From Mesorhizobium sp. (GTDB lineage Bacteria > Pseudomonadota > Alphaproteobacteria > Rhizobiales > Rhizobiaceae): 64,000 bases of DNA. The stretch spans positions 62,001-126,000 of the forward strand of contig SUGL01000008.1 of the NCBI GenBank assembly GCA_004963905.1, in the 5' to 3' direction. Position numbers and translations under genes: made by a program. Shown in pieces: positions 47,251 to 56,090 of this stretch. Numbering within the stretch: the stretch's first letter is position 1; each line of letters begins with the position of its first letter. The notes below the pieces were generated by a model, which did no database searches, was not told the origin of the DNA, and worked only from the letters and a program-made list of their open reading frames with translations.

Positions 47251-47410
47251 CCGACCCCTTCTGGCCTGCCGGCCATCTCCCCCTCAAGGGGGGAGATCGG
47301 ATGTCACAATGGCCTTCGCCTACCTCCAACGCTGCTCGATCGGTGCCGTCCGCGAAACTGCCAATCTCCCCCCTTGTGGGGGAGATGTCCGGCAGGACAG
47401 AGGGGGGTGC
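47251..47410. repeat. 160-bp palindromic element inserted between nirB and nirD
   Basis: The left arm (47251-47300) and right arm (47361-47410) are imperfect inverted repeats of about 50 bp, each with an inner hairpin of the CATCTCCCCC...GGGGGAGAT type and the tail CTGCCGG. It has the same plan as the element at 6548-6722. It has landed inside the nitrate operon in the nirB-nirD gap; it would form a strong cruciform or stem-loop in the message. Small readings within it are shadows. Confidence 0.75.
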
Positions 47411-47443
47411 CTGGGCGCATTCATACCAAGCAAAGGCAGCCGC

Positions 47444-47773
47444 ATGACCTGGATCGCCATCGGCACCATCACCGACATCCCTCGCCGCGGCGCGCGCTGC
47501 GTAGCCACCCCGCAGGGCAAGATCGCCGTTTTCCGCACCGCGGATGACCAGGTCTTTGCCATCGAAGACCATTGCCCGCACAAGGGCGGCCCGCTGAGCC
47601 AAGGCATCGTCCATGGCGCGGCGGTGACCTGCCCGCTGCACAACTGGGTGATCTCGCTGGAGACGGGCAAGGCACTCGGCGCGGACGAAGGCTCTGTCCG
47701 AACGATCCCGGTCAGGGTCGAGGGCGAACGGCTGTTCATCGCGCTCGAAGCGCTGGCCTCGAAAGCGGCCTGA
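47444..47773 (+). CDS. nirD: Assimilatory nitrite reductase small subunit
   Basis: Rieske-fold protein of 109 residues that works with NirB. The iron-sulfur motif is intact: CPHKGG and CPLHNW, giving two Cys and two His ligands. The start MTWIAIGTITDIP fits NirD; a longer reading upstream would run through the palindromic element and is not believed. It ends 3 bp before the nitrate reductase gene. Confidence 0.93.
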   Translation: MTWIAIGTITDIPRRGARCVATPQGKIAVFRTADDQVFAIEDHCPHKGGPLSQGIVHGAAVTCPLHNWVISLETGKALGADEGSVRTIPVRVEGERLFIALEALASKAA

Positions 47774-47776
47774 GGC

Positions 47777-50446
47777 ATGGAAGAAGCACGCGAGGTGAGG
47801 ACCACCTGCCCCTATTGCGGGGTGGGATGCGGCGTGCTGGCCGAGATCGCCGCGGACGGCAAGACGACCGTCCGCGGCGATCCCGAGCACCCGGCCAATT
47901 TCGGCCGCCTCTGCTCGAAGGGGTCGGCCCTTGCCGAGACGCTCGGTCTCGAAGGCCGTCTGCTTCAGCCGGAAATCCGTGGCAGGCAGGTTGGTTGGGA
48001 CGAAGCGCTCGATCTCGTTGCCGCGAAATTCTCGCGGGCGATTGCCGAGCACGGGCCGGACTCGGTCGCCTTCTACGTCTCCGGCCAGTTGCTCACCGAG
48101 GACTATTATGTCGCCAACAAGCTGATGAAGGGTTTCATCGGCTCGGCCAACATCGACACCAATTCGCGGCTCTGCATGGCGTCGTCCGTCGCCGGCCATC
48201 GCCGCGCTTTCGGCGAGGACATCGTCCCCGGCGTCTATGAGGATTTCGAAGACGCCGATCTCATCGTGCTCACCGGCTCCAACACCGCATGGTGCCATCC
48301 GGTGCTCTACCAGCGCATGCTCGCAGCACGCAGGGAGCGCGGGACCAGGATCGTCGTCATCGATCCTCGGCGCACCGCCACGGCCGACGAATGCGACCTA
48401 CATCTGGCGCTCGATCCGGGCACGGACGTGCTTCTGTTCAATGGGCTGCTCGTGCATCTCGTCCAGACCGGGAAGATCGATGTCGATTTCATCCGCGACA
48501 ACACCTCCGGCTTCGACGTTACGGCCGCTTTGGCCGGCGCCGACGCGCCGTCGATCGCGCGCGTCGCGAAAGGCTGCGGGCTGGCGGCCGCCGACGTCCA
48601 GGCTTTCTATGAACTCTTTGCCGGCACCGAGCGGACCGTCACCGCCTACAGCCAGGGCGTCAACCAGTCGGCGCATGGAACCGACAAGGTCAACGCCATC
48701 ATCAACTGCCATCTCGCCACCGGCCGCATCGGCAAGCCCGGCACGGGACCGTTCTCGATCACCGGCCAGCCGAACGCGATGGGCGGCCGCGAGGTGGGAG
48801 GTCTGGCCAACCAGCTCGCAGCGCATATGGACTTCGCCGACGAGGCCAATATCGACCGGGTCTCCCGCTTCTGGAACGCGCCCAAGGTCGCGCGGCGCGG
48901 CGGCCTGAAGGCCGTGGACATGTTCCAGGCGGTCGCCGACGGGCGCATCAAGGCGCTGTGGGTGATGGGCACCAATCCGGCGGTTTCGATGCCGGACGCC
49001 TCGCGCGTGCGCGCCGCGCTGTCCAAATGCGATTTCGTCGCCGTCTCGGATGTGACCCGCACCGACACCACGCGCTATGCCGACGTGCTGCTGCCGGCCG
49101 CCGCCTGGGGCGAGAAGGACGGCACGGTCACCAATTCGGAACGGCGCCTCTCGCGCCAGCGACCGTTCCTGCCGCCGCCCGGCGAGGCAAAAGCCGACTG
49201 GCGTATCATCTGTGAGGTCGCCACCCGCATGGGTTTTGGCGATGCCTTCGCCTATCGGACGCCGGCCGACATCTTCCGCGAGCATGCAGCGCTCTCCGCC
49301 TTCGAGAACGACGGCGAACGCCTGTTCGACCTCGGCGGCGTGGCCGACCTTAGCGACGCGGATTACGCCGCCTTCGCGCCGCGCCACTGGCCCGCGCTGG
49401 ACCGGAACGAGCAGCCGACAAGACTATTTGCCGACGGCCGCTTCGCCACACCCGACGGCCTCGCGCGTTTCGTGCCGGTGCGGCAAGAGGCGACCGCCTT
49501 CACGGTCGACGCGGACTATCCGCTTGCTCTGAATACCGGCCGGCTGCGCGACCAGTGGCACACCATGACGCGCACCGGCAACGTGCCGCGCCTGATGGCC
49601 AACGCGCCGGAGCCTGCGGTCGACCTCAATCCGGTGGACGCCGCCGCGCATCATCTGAAGGACGGCGATCTGGCTCATCTGTCGACTCGCTTCGGCTTCG
49701 TCCGCGCGAAGGTGCGTGTGACGGAGGCTCAGCGGCGCGGCCAGGCCTTCATGCCCATGCACTGGAGCGGTCATTTCGCGGCCAAGGCCGCCGCCGGCCT
49801 CATATCCTCGCCGGTCACCGACCCGCATTCCGGCCAGCCGGAGCTCAAGCATGTGCCGGCAAGGATCGTGCGCGAGAACACCGGCTGGGCCGGCGTGCTC
49901 ATCACGCGGCGTGATCTGAGGCCGACAGGCTTTGTCCATTGGAGCCGGCACGCGGTCGAGGGCGGCTGGGTCTACGAGCTAACCGGAGCCGAGCCGCCGG
50001 ACCAAGGCATTCTTCTGGCGCGCAAGCTGCTCGCCGTTCAACGGCACGATCATCTGCTCGAATACACCGATCGCAGAGGGCTCGCCTATCGCGCCGCTGC
50101 CATCGACGAAGGTGGCGCCATGGCCGAGGCCCTGCTGGTCGCCGCTCCCGACCAACTGCCGATGCGGGACTGGTTGGTGTCTCTGTTGGCCACCCGCCAG
50201 CCGCTATCGCCTGCCGATCGCCACGCACTCTTGTCGGGCCGCTCGCCAGTGCCCACGCCCGCGATCGGGCGGGTCGTGTGCTCATGCTTCCATGTCGGCG
50301 TCAACCAGCTCGCCGCGGCCGTCGCTTCGGGATGCGACAGTCTCGAGGCAATCGGCTCGACGCTGCGCGCCGGCACCAACTGCGGTTCCTGCCGCTCGGA
50401 GATAAGAGCGATCATCGATGCCCGCCAGGTTCAGGCGGCCGAGTGA
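47777..50446 (+). CDS. nasA: Assimilatory nitrate reductase catalytic subunit
   Basis: Molybdenum enzyme of 889 residues that reduces nitrate to nitrite in the cytoplasm. A [4Fe-4S] cluster is bound by Cys11, Cys14, Cys18 and Cys46 (TCPYCGVGC and RLCSKG). Mo-bis-MGD motifs are SRLCMASSVAGH, GSNTAWCHPV and TNPAVSMPD. The C-terminus is a BFD-like [2Fe-2S] domain (VVCSCFHVGV and GTNCGSCRSE), as in NADH-linked NasA. No signal peptide. Its last 16 bp overlap the end of livF on the other strand. No cysG/sirohaem synthase gene follows, unlike many nas operons. Confidence 0.95.
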   Translation: MEEAREVRTTCPYCGVGCGVLAEIAADGKTTVRGDPEHPANFGRLCSKGSALAETLGLEGRLLQPEIRGRQVGWDEALDLVAAKFSRAIAEHGPDSVAFYVSGQLLTEDYYVANKLMKGFIGSANIDTNSRLCMASSVAGHRRAFGEDIVPGVYEDFEDADLIVLTGSNTAWCHPVLYQRMLAARRERGTRIVVIDPRRTATADECDLHLALDPGTDVLLFNGLLVHLVQTGKIDVDFIRDNTSGFDVTAALAGADAPSIARVAKGCGLAAADVQAFYELFAGTERTVTAYSQGVNQSAHGTDKVNAIINCHLATGRIGKPGTGPFSITGQPNAMGGREVGGLANQLAAHMDFADEANIDRVSRFWNAPKVARRGGLKAVDMFQAVADGRIKALWVMGTNPAVSMPDASRVRAALSKCDFVAVSDVTRTDTTRYADVLLPAAAWGEKDGTVTNSERRLSRQRPFLPPPGEAKADWRIICEVATRMGFGDAFAYRTPADIFREHAALSAFENDGERLFDLGGVADLSDADYAAFAPRHWPALDRNEQPTRLFADGRFATPDGLARFVPVRQEATAFTVDADYPLALNTGRLRDQWHTMTRTGNVPRLMANAPEPAVDLNPVDAAAHHLKDGDLAHLSTRFGFVRAKVRVTEAQRRGQAFMPMHWSGHFAAKAAAGLISSPVTDPHSGQPELKHVPARIVRENTGWAGVLITRRDLRPTGFVHWSRHAVEGGWVYELTGAEPPDQGILLARKLLAVQRHDHLLEYTDRRGLAYRAAAIDEGGAMAEALLVAAPDQLPMRDWLVSLLATRQPLSPADRHALLSGRSPVPTPAIGRVVCSCFHVGVNQLAAAVASGCDSLEAIGSTLRAGTNCGSCRSEIRAIIDARQVQAAE

Positions 50447-51180
50447 GCGGCCGCGGAATCGACACCGCCCAGATAGGCGCCGATCACCGCGTCATTGCTG
50501 GCAAGATCGCTGCCCGATCCCTCGAGCACGATGCGGCCGGCCTTCAGGACATAGCCGTAGTCGGCGAATTTCAGGGCGACCTTGCTGTTCTGCTCCACCA
50601 GCAGGATCGTCACGCCCTCGCGATTGAGGCGCTGCACGATGTTCATGACTTCCTTGATCAGTTGCGGCGCCAGCCCCATCGAAGGCTCGTCGAGCAGCAG
50701 CACCTTCGGGGCCGCCATGAGGGCCCTGCCGATCGCAAGCATCTGCTGCTCTCCGCCGGACAGGTTCCTTGCGTCGCCATTCTGCCGGCGCGCCAGGATC
50801 GGGAACAGCTCGAACACATGGTCCAACCGCCGGCGTCGCTCGACATCATCGGTGAGCGTGAACGAACCCAGGTCGAGATTCTCCTTGATCGTCATGTCGC
50901 CGAAAATGCGCCGACCCTCGGGAACGTGGACGAGGCCGCGGTGAGGCAGGCGGTGGGCGGGGACCCTTGTTACGTCCTCGCCCAGGAACCGGACGCTCCC
51001 CGAGGACGCCGCGGTGAGACCGGAGAGCGTGCGCAGCGTCGTGCTTTTGCCGGCGCCGTTCGCGCCGAGCAGCGCCACGACCTGGCCGCGTCTAACCGAG
51101 AGGCTGACGCCGTGCAGTGCTTCGATGCCGCCATAGCGCGTGACGATCCGGTCGGCCGAAAGGACGATATCGGTGTCCAT
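50431..51180 (-). CDS. Branched-chain-amino-acid-type ABC importer ATPase, LivF-like
   Basis: ATPase of 249 residues. Walker A GANGAGKST, signature NLSGGEQQMLAIGRAL, Walker B LLLDEPSMGLAP and H-loop LLVEQNSKVAL are the LivF forms. The start MDTDIVLSADRIVTRYGG overlaps the LivG stop by one base. Its end overlaps nasA tail to tail by 16 bp. Confidence 0.93.
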   Translation of the reverse strand: MDTDIVLSADRIVTRYGGIEALHGVSLSVRRGQVVALLGANGAGKSTTLRTLSGLTAASSGSVRFLGEDVTRVPAHRLPHRGLVHVPEGRRIFGDMTIKENLDLGSFTLTDDVERRRRLDHVFELFPILARRQNGDARNLSGGEQQMLAIGRALMAAPKVLLLDEPSMGLAPQLIKEVMNIVQRLNREGVTILLVEQNSKVALKFADYGYVLKAGRIVLEGSGSDLASNDAVIGAYLGGVDSAAAHSAA

Positions 51181-51944
51181 CAATCCTCCGTGCCGAGATA
51201 GGCTTCGATGACCTTGGGGTCGGCGCGCACGGCCTCCGGCGCGCCGTCGGCGATCTTCTGGCCGTAGTCGAACACCACGATCTTTTCCGAGACCTGCATG
51301 ACCAGGCCCATGTCGTGCTCGATCAGCAGGACGGTGACGCCGGTCTCGTCGCGAATGCGGCGGATCAGGTGCACCAGATCGAGCTTCTCGCGCTCGTTCA
51401 GCCCGGCGGCTGGCTCGTCCAGCAGGATGAGCTCGGGCGTCGACGCCAGGGCTCTTGCAAGCTCGAGCCGTCGTTGGTCGCCATAGGAAAGACCGCCGGC
51501 AAGACGATGCGCGTGTTCCGCGATGCCGACGAAACCGAGCCAGCGCATCCCGGCCTCGCGTATCATGTCTTCCTCGCGCCTCTGCGACGGCAGGTGCAGG
51601 ATCGCCGAGACAATGCCGTGGCGGCTGCGGCAATGCTGGCCGGACATGGCGTTTTCCAGGACCGACATTTCCTTGAACAGCCGGATGTTCTGGAACGTGC
51701 GGGCAAGGCCGAGCGCGGTGATGCGATGCGGCGGCAAGCCGACGATCGAGTGGCCGCCCAGCCGGATCGAGCCGCCCTTCGGCTTGTAGAAGCCGGTCAG
51801 ACAGTTGAAGAGCGATGTCTTGCCGGCGCCATTGGGTCCGATAAGGCTGTTGATGGCGCCCTTTTCCACCGAGAACGAAATGTCCTGAAGGACCTTCAAC
51901 CCTCCGAAGCTGAGACGCAGGTCGCGGACTTCCAGCAAGGCCAT
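51180..51944 (-). CDS. Branched-chain-amino-acid-type ABC importer ATPase, LivG-like
   Basis: ATPase of 254 residues. Walker A GPNGAGKTS, LARTFQNIRLFKEMSVLEN (typical LivG), signature GLSYGDQRRLELARAL in place of the usual LSGGQ, Walker B LILLDEPAAGLN and H-loop LLIEHDMGLV. The start MALLEVRDLRLSFGG is 2 bp after the LivM stop. It works as a heterodimer with the ATPase at 50431-51180. Confidence 0.93.
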   Translation of the reverse strand: MALLEVRDLRLSFGGLKVLQDISFSVEKGAINSLIGPNGAGKTSLFNCLTGFYKPKGGSIRLGGHSIVGLPPHRITALGLARTFQNIRLFKEMSVLENAMSGQHCRSRHGIVSAILHLPSQRREEDMIREAGMRWLGFVGIAEHAHRLAGGLSYGDQRRLELARALASTPELILLDEPAAGLNEREKLDLVHLIRRIRDETGVTVLLIEHDMGLVMQVSEKIVVFDYGQKIADGAPEAVRADPKVIEAYLGTED

Positions 51945-51946
51945 GG

Positions 51947-52897
51947 TCAACCTCGCTTGTCCGGCCACAGGCCGTTCGGCCTGAAGAGCATGATCGCCAG
52001 CAGCGCGACAGCGGTGACCAGCGGACGATAGGTACCCGCGCCGCGCAGCACTTCCGGCAGCAGCGCCACGAGGATGGCGCCCAGGACGACACCGGGAATG
52101 CGCCCCATGCCACCCAGCACGACGCCGAGCAGGATCAGCAGCGACTGGTTGAAGGTGAAGCTCTCGGGCGAGATGGCGGTCATCTTGGCGGCATAGAGAC
52201 ACCCGGCCACGGACGCGATCACCGCCCCCATCATATAGGCCTGCAGCTTTGCCGAGACGCGGTTGATGCCGATGCCGGCGGCGGCGTCCTCGTCATAGCG
52301 GACACAGAACCAGGCCCGTCCCATGCGCGACCGCTCGACGCTCAGGCAGACGAAGATGGTGATGAGCGCTAGCGCCAGGAAGGCGTAGTAGAAATGCTGC
52401 ACCTGCATCAGCTTGAAGCCGAAGATCTCCGGCCGCTCGATGCCGACCAGACCGCTGGCACCGCCGGTGATGTCGAGGTTGCGGGCGATGATGCGCACGA
52501 TCTCGCCGAAGCCCAGTGTCACGATCGCCAGATAGTCGCTACGCAGCCTGAGCGTGGGCGCGCCGATGATGACGCCGGCCGCGCAGGCAGCCGCCATGGC
52601 GACCGGAATGGTGAGCCAGAAATTCAAGCCGAATTCCGCGGTCAGGATGCCGGTCGTGTAGGCGCCGACGGCAAAGAAGGCGGCATAGCCGAGGTCGAGC
52701 AGGCCGGCGTAGCCGACGACGATGTTGAGGCCGAGGCATAGCACGACATAGAGCAGCGCCGTGGTCGCCACCTCCGTCACATAGGCGTTGGCGAATTGCG
52801 GCAGCACCAGCGCACAGGCGAGCGCGGCCACACCCGGCACAAGCGAGCGACGCATCGATGGCGTGGCCGCCGGTAAGGTCCTCACTCCCTCGCTCAT
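51947..52897 (-). CDS. Branched-chain-amino-acid-type ABC importer permease, LivM-like
   Basis: Inner-membrane permease of 316 residues with eight to ten spans. LLYVVLCLGLNIVVGYAGLLDLGYAAFFAVGAYT contains the LivM family motif (seen as LGLNIVVGYAGLLDLGYAAF), and VTLGFGEIVRIIARN is the ATPase-contact loop. The start MSEGVRTLPA overlaps the LivH stop by one base. Confidence 0.92.
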   Translation of the reverse strand: MSEGVRTLPAATPSMRRSLVPGVAALACALVLPQFANAYVTEVATTALLYVVLCLGLNIVVGYAGLLDLGYAAFFAVGAYTTGILTAEFGLNFWLTIPVAMAAACAAGVIIGAPTLRLRSDYLAIVTLGFGEIVRIIARNLDITGGASGLVGIERPEIFGFKLMQVQHFYYAFLALALITIFVCLSVERSRMGRAWFCVRYDEDAAAGIGINRVSAKLQAYMMGAVIASVAGCLYAAKMTAISPESFTFNQSLLILLGVVLGGMGRIPGVVLGAILVALLPEVLRGAGTYRPLVTAVALLAIMLFRPNGLWPDKRG

Positions 52898-53808
52898 CAC
52901 ACCCGCTCCACGACCGAGCGCCCGAGGATCCCGGTCGGCTTGAAGACCAGGAACAGGATCAGCGCGCCGAACACGAAGACGTCGCGCCATTCCGATCCGA
53001 CGAAGGGCAAGGACGATCCATAGGCTTCGAGCAGGCCGAGCAGCAGGCCGCCGAGCATGGCGCCGGGCACGCTGCCGATGCCGCCGATGACGGCCGCGGT
53101 GAAGGCCTTGAGGCCCATGATGAAGCCCATGAAGAAATGGACGCTGCCATAGTAGGCGCCGGCCATGACGCCGCCGCCGGCCGCGAGCGCCGACCCCATG
53201 AAGAAGGTCAGCGCGATCACCCGGTCGACGTCGATGCCCATCAGCCGGCTCGCCCCCATGTCGATCGAGACGGCGCGCATCGCCTTGCCGTACATGGTGC
53301 GCGAGACGAAGGCTTGCATGCCGGCCATCAACAGGATCGAGGCGGCGACCAGCACGATTTGCGTGTAGGTGATGTGAACGGCCGAAACGTCCACGCCCGC
53401 AAAACCGAGATCGGTGTTGAATGCGAAGTGCCGCCCGCCCGTCACTGCGAGCGCCCCGCCGTTCAGCACCATCGAGGCGCCGAGCGCGGTGATCAGGATC
53501 GAGAGGCGCGGCGCGTTGCGCATCGGCCGGTAGGCGAAGCGCTCGATGACGACACCAAGCAGGCCGACGGCCAGCATCGACACCAGCAGTGCGCAGACGA
53601 CGCCCAGCCAGCCATTGCCGACCCATATGCCGACGAAGGAAAACACGATGAGGCCGGCGAAGGCGCCGCTCATATAGATATCGCCATGGGCGAAATTCAG
53701 CAGCTTGATGACGCCGAAGACCATGCTGTAGCCAAGCGCGATCAGGGCATAGAACGAGCCGACGATGAGGCCGTTCACCAGTTGCTGGATAACCAGGTCG
53801 AGCGTCAT
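52897..53808 (-). CDS. Branched-chain-amino-acid-type ABC importer permease, LivH-like
   Basis: Inner-membrane permease of 303 residues. LIVGSFYALIALGYSMVFGV and LLNFAHGDIYMSGAFAG are classic LivH motifs near the N-terminus; FTAAVIGGIGSVPGAMLGG is near the C-terminus. It starts MTLDLVIQQLVNG, 122 bp after the binding-protein gene. Confidence 0.93.
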   Translation of the reverse strand: MTLDLVIQQLVNGLIVGSFYALIALGYSMVFGVIKLLNFAHGDIYMSGAFAGLIVFSFVGIWVGNGWLGVVCALLVSMLAVGLLGVVIERFAYRPMRNAPRLSILITALGASMVLNGGALAVTGGRHFAFNTDLGFAGVDVSAVHITYTQIVLVAASILLMAGMQAFVSRTMYGKAMRAVSIDMGASRLMGIDVDRVIALTFFMGSALAAGGGVMAGAYYGSVHFFMGFIMGLKAFTAAVIGGIGSVPGAMLGGLLLGLLEAYGSSLPFVGSEWRDVFVFGALILFLVFKPTGILGRSVVERV

Positions 53809-53930
53809 TGATGCTCCGGTTGCGGGTGCTGAAAAAGTTAAGCTTGCGCGCGGCTTCGATGCGCGCCGCGCAACGGCAATGACGCCGAGGCGAATGCAGG
53901 AGCCGCCTCGGCGTCAGCCTGTCTTCGCGG

Positions 53931-55040
53931 TTACTCGGCGGCGACCCATTTGCCGCCCTTGGCAACCACCGGGCGGAAGTTCGATGTCTGCAGCGTGTTC
54001 TTGTCGGTGAACTTGATCTCGCCGGCCAGGCCCTTGAAGTCGCTGGCCTTGAGCGCCTCGACGATGGCTTTTTGGTCCGACGACTTGGCCCGCGCGATGG
54101 CATCGACGATCAGATCGCCCACATCATGCGAGAGGGCCGCATAGGCGCCGGCATCGCGGCCATAAGTCTCCTTGTACTTGGCCTTGAAGTCGGCCGCGCC
54201 GGAAAGCAGATCGACGGTCGGCGGGGACAGGAGATATACGCCCTCGCCGGCCGAGCCGGCGATCTCCATATACTCGGGCGAATTATTGCCGTCGCCGAGC
54301 ACGATACCACCCTGGAATCCGGCCTGCCGAAGCTGCTTGGTGAGCAGCGCGCCGCCGGCATGGTAGGCGGTCCAGAACACGGCGTCCGCGCCGCTCGATT
54401 TGACCTTGGTGACGACCGCCGAATAGTCCTGCTCGCCGGCGGTGGTGGTTTCCTTGGCGGCTATCTCGCCGCCGGCGTTCTTGAAGGCTTCGGCCGTCAG
54501 CCTGGCCAGGTCGGACGAATAGGCGTCGCCCTCGTCAATGACGGCGATCTTCTTGTAGCCGTTCTTCTTGAAGAGCTCGACGGCGGTCGTCGCCTGCATG
54601 TCGCCGGTCGAATTGGCAAGGAAGGCGTTGCCCTGATTGGCGGCGACCAGCTTGGTCGAATTCGCTCCGATGATGACGAACGGAACGCCGGCGTCGCCAT
54701 AGATCTTCAATGTCGGCAGAACCGCTCCAGAGCAGTAACCGCCGACGATGGCCGTCACGCCTTCCGAGACGAGCTTGCTGCCGGCGGTGACCGCCTGCTG
54801 CGGATCACAGGCATCGTCGGCGGTGGTCGTGGTGATCTTGTCGCCATTGACGCCGCCCTTGGCGTTGGCGGCATCGATCGCCATCTTCACCGCGTTCTCC
54901 ATATCCTGTCCCTCGCTGGCCAACTGGCCGGTCATCGGCGCGACGATGCCGATCTTGATGTCGGCGGCGGCCGCCGCCGCGGTCATGGCCAGCCCGGCAA
55001 GTGCGGTGGCGCAGGCAAGCCTCTTGAAGGAAACAATCAT
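53931..55040 (-). CDS. Branched-chain-amino-acid-type periplasmic binding protein, LivJ/K-like
   Basis: Secreted binding protein of 369 residues. The start MIVSFKRLACATALAG follows GGAGAG, and a signal peptide ends in TAAAAAA; the mature protein begins DIKIGIVAPMTGQLASEGQD. VEGYCSGA-like ligand contacts appear as IVGGYCSGAVLPTLKIYG, and two cysteines (DDACDPQQ, GGYCSGA) probably form the family disulfide. The neighbouring RraA-like gene and the 5-oxoprolinase genes across the divergent promoter suggest a lactam, amide or pyroglutamate-like ligand instead of leucine, but this is inference. Confidence 0.92.
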   Translation of the reverse strand: MIVSFKRLACATALAGLAMTAAAAAADIKIGIVAPMTGQLASEGQDMENAVKMAIDAANAKGGVNGDKITTTTADDACDPQQAVTAGSKLVSEGVTAIVGGYCSGAVLPTLKIYGDAGVPFVIIGANSTKLVAANQGNAFLANSTGDMQATTAVELFKKNGYKKIAVIDEGDAYSSDLARLTAEAFKNAGGEIAAKETTTAGEQDYSAVVTKVKSSGADAVFWTAYHAGGALLTKQLRQAGFQGGIVLGDGNNSPEYMEIAGSAGEGVYLLSPPTVDLLSGAADFKAKYKETYGRDAGAYAALSHDVGDLIVDAIARAKSSDQKAIVEALKASDFKGLAGEIKFTDKNTLQTSNFRPVVAKGGKWVAAE

Positions 55041-55222
55041 TATTCTCTCCATTCTTCCCCTGTTGGCGCATTCCGGATCACGGCCGGAATGCATTCTGCT
55101 TGGTTGCCGCCGAACCGCCCTGGAGCGGTTCGGTCTGGTTGCGCTCCTCTTCGGATGCGGAGCGGCAATGCTTAAGACGCCGGCCCACCTGCGATTTGCG
55201 CTTCGGCGCCTGACCATGCGGA

Positions 55223-55858
55223 TCAATGGCTGCTGGCCGCAGCCCGCACATAGGCTCCCTGGTAGCGGTTCTCCCTGATGCTCTGCAGGATCTCGGCCTC
55301 ACGGGCGTCCTGCGCCTTGACGGCGGCCAGCAAGGTCGCGGCGCCGTCGAGCGGGAACGCCACGACGCCGTCCTCGTCGCCCACGACGATGTCGCCGGGA
55401 CCCACGACCATGCCGCCCACCGAGACCGGGACGTTGATGGCTCCGGGACCGTCCTTGTAGGGGCCGAGATGGATGGCCGATCGTGCGAAGCAGGGAAATG
55501 GATTGCGGCCGATGGCGCCGGCATCGCGGATGGCGCCATCGATGACGATGCCGGCGGCGCCACGCGAGGCGGCAACGCTTGTCATGATCTCGCCGACCAG
55601 CGCGCGCCCCTCGTAACCGCCGCCATCGACGACGATGACGTCGCCCGGCTGCACCAGGTCGAGCGCGCGGTGGATGAACTGGTTGTCGCCGGGGCGCGTC
55701 CTGACTGTCAGCGCCCTCCCCGCCATCGCGCCGCTCACCTTGTGGAATGGCCGCAGCCCGACGGCGCCAGGCACGCGGCCAAGGTTGTCGCTGATCAGCG
55801 GCGTGGCAAAGGCGCGGAACGCGTCGATCAGTTCGCTTTCCCGAGGCCCACCTGCCAT
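55223..55858 (-). CDS. RraA-like aldolase/decarboxylase family protein
   Basis: Protein of 211 residues with the RraA/HMG-aldolase fold. Typical motifs are VDGGGYEGRALVGEIM and IVIDGAIRDAGAI, which carry the Arg and Asp residues that bind the metal-pyruvate group in the aldolases, and GDIVVGDEDGVVAFP. Related enzymes split 4-hydroxy-4-methyl-2-oxoglutarate and decarboxylate oxaloacetate. The ATG follows GGGAGGA. It lies 182 bp upstream of the binding-protein gene on the same strand and probably starts that operon; 55041-55222 holds no other gene. Confidence 0.88.
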   Translation of the reverse strand: MAGGPRESELIDAFRAFATPLISDNLGRVPGAVGLRPFHKVSGAMAGRALTVRTRPGDNQFIHRALDLVQPGDVIVVDGGGYEGRALVGEIMTSVAASRGAAGIVIDGAIRDAGAIGRNPFPCFARSAIHLGPYKDGPGAINVPVSVGGMVVGPGDIVVGDEDGVVAFPLDGAATLLAAVKAQDAREAEILQSIRENRYQGAYVRAAASSH

Positions 55859-55882
55859 CCTTCAGTCCTCCCGCAGTTCAAC

Positions 55883-55903
55883 TTTTGTGAATATATTATC
55901 CAA
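55883..55903. promoter_or_regulatory. Candidate operator, left copy (rraA side)
   Basis: TTGTGAATATATTATCCAA contains TGGATA-ATA-TATTCA read on the minus strand, one mismatch from a perfect dyad. It is an inverted copy of the site at 56049-56069 (17 of 21 bases or better the same). Located 25 bp before the rraA-like start, it probably serves the minus-strand operon. Confidence 0.55.
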
Positions 55904-56048
55904 TCACCATTTGATTGGGAAAGTCAACCGGCTTACGGCTGCTCCGTCCAGAAAGCCAAACTCGCAGGAAACTCCGTGTTAGTCGGCTTGGCAGGTTGCC
56001 CCAGCAACCTCTCGGCGGGCTTGCAATAGGTCGAACGTTCACGGTAAG

Positions 56049-56069
56049 TTGGATAACATATCCACAAAT
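56049..56069. promoter_or_regulatory. Candidate operator, right copy (SDR side)
   Basis: TGGATA-ACA-TATCCA is a perfect 6-bp dyad with a 3-bp centre. With the inverted copy at 55883-55903 it brackets the 232-bp divergent promoter region between the rraA/liv operon and the SDR/pxpBC operon. The pattern fits a GntR/FadR-type dimeric repressor; no such gene lies in the window. It overlaps the upstream alternative start of the SDR gene. Confidence 0.6.
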
Positions 56070-56090
56070 AGCCGTGAAGAGGATTTCGTC

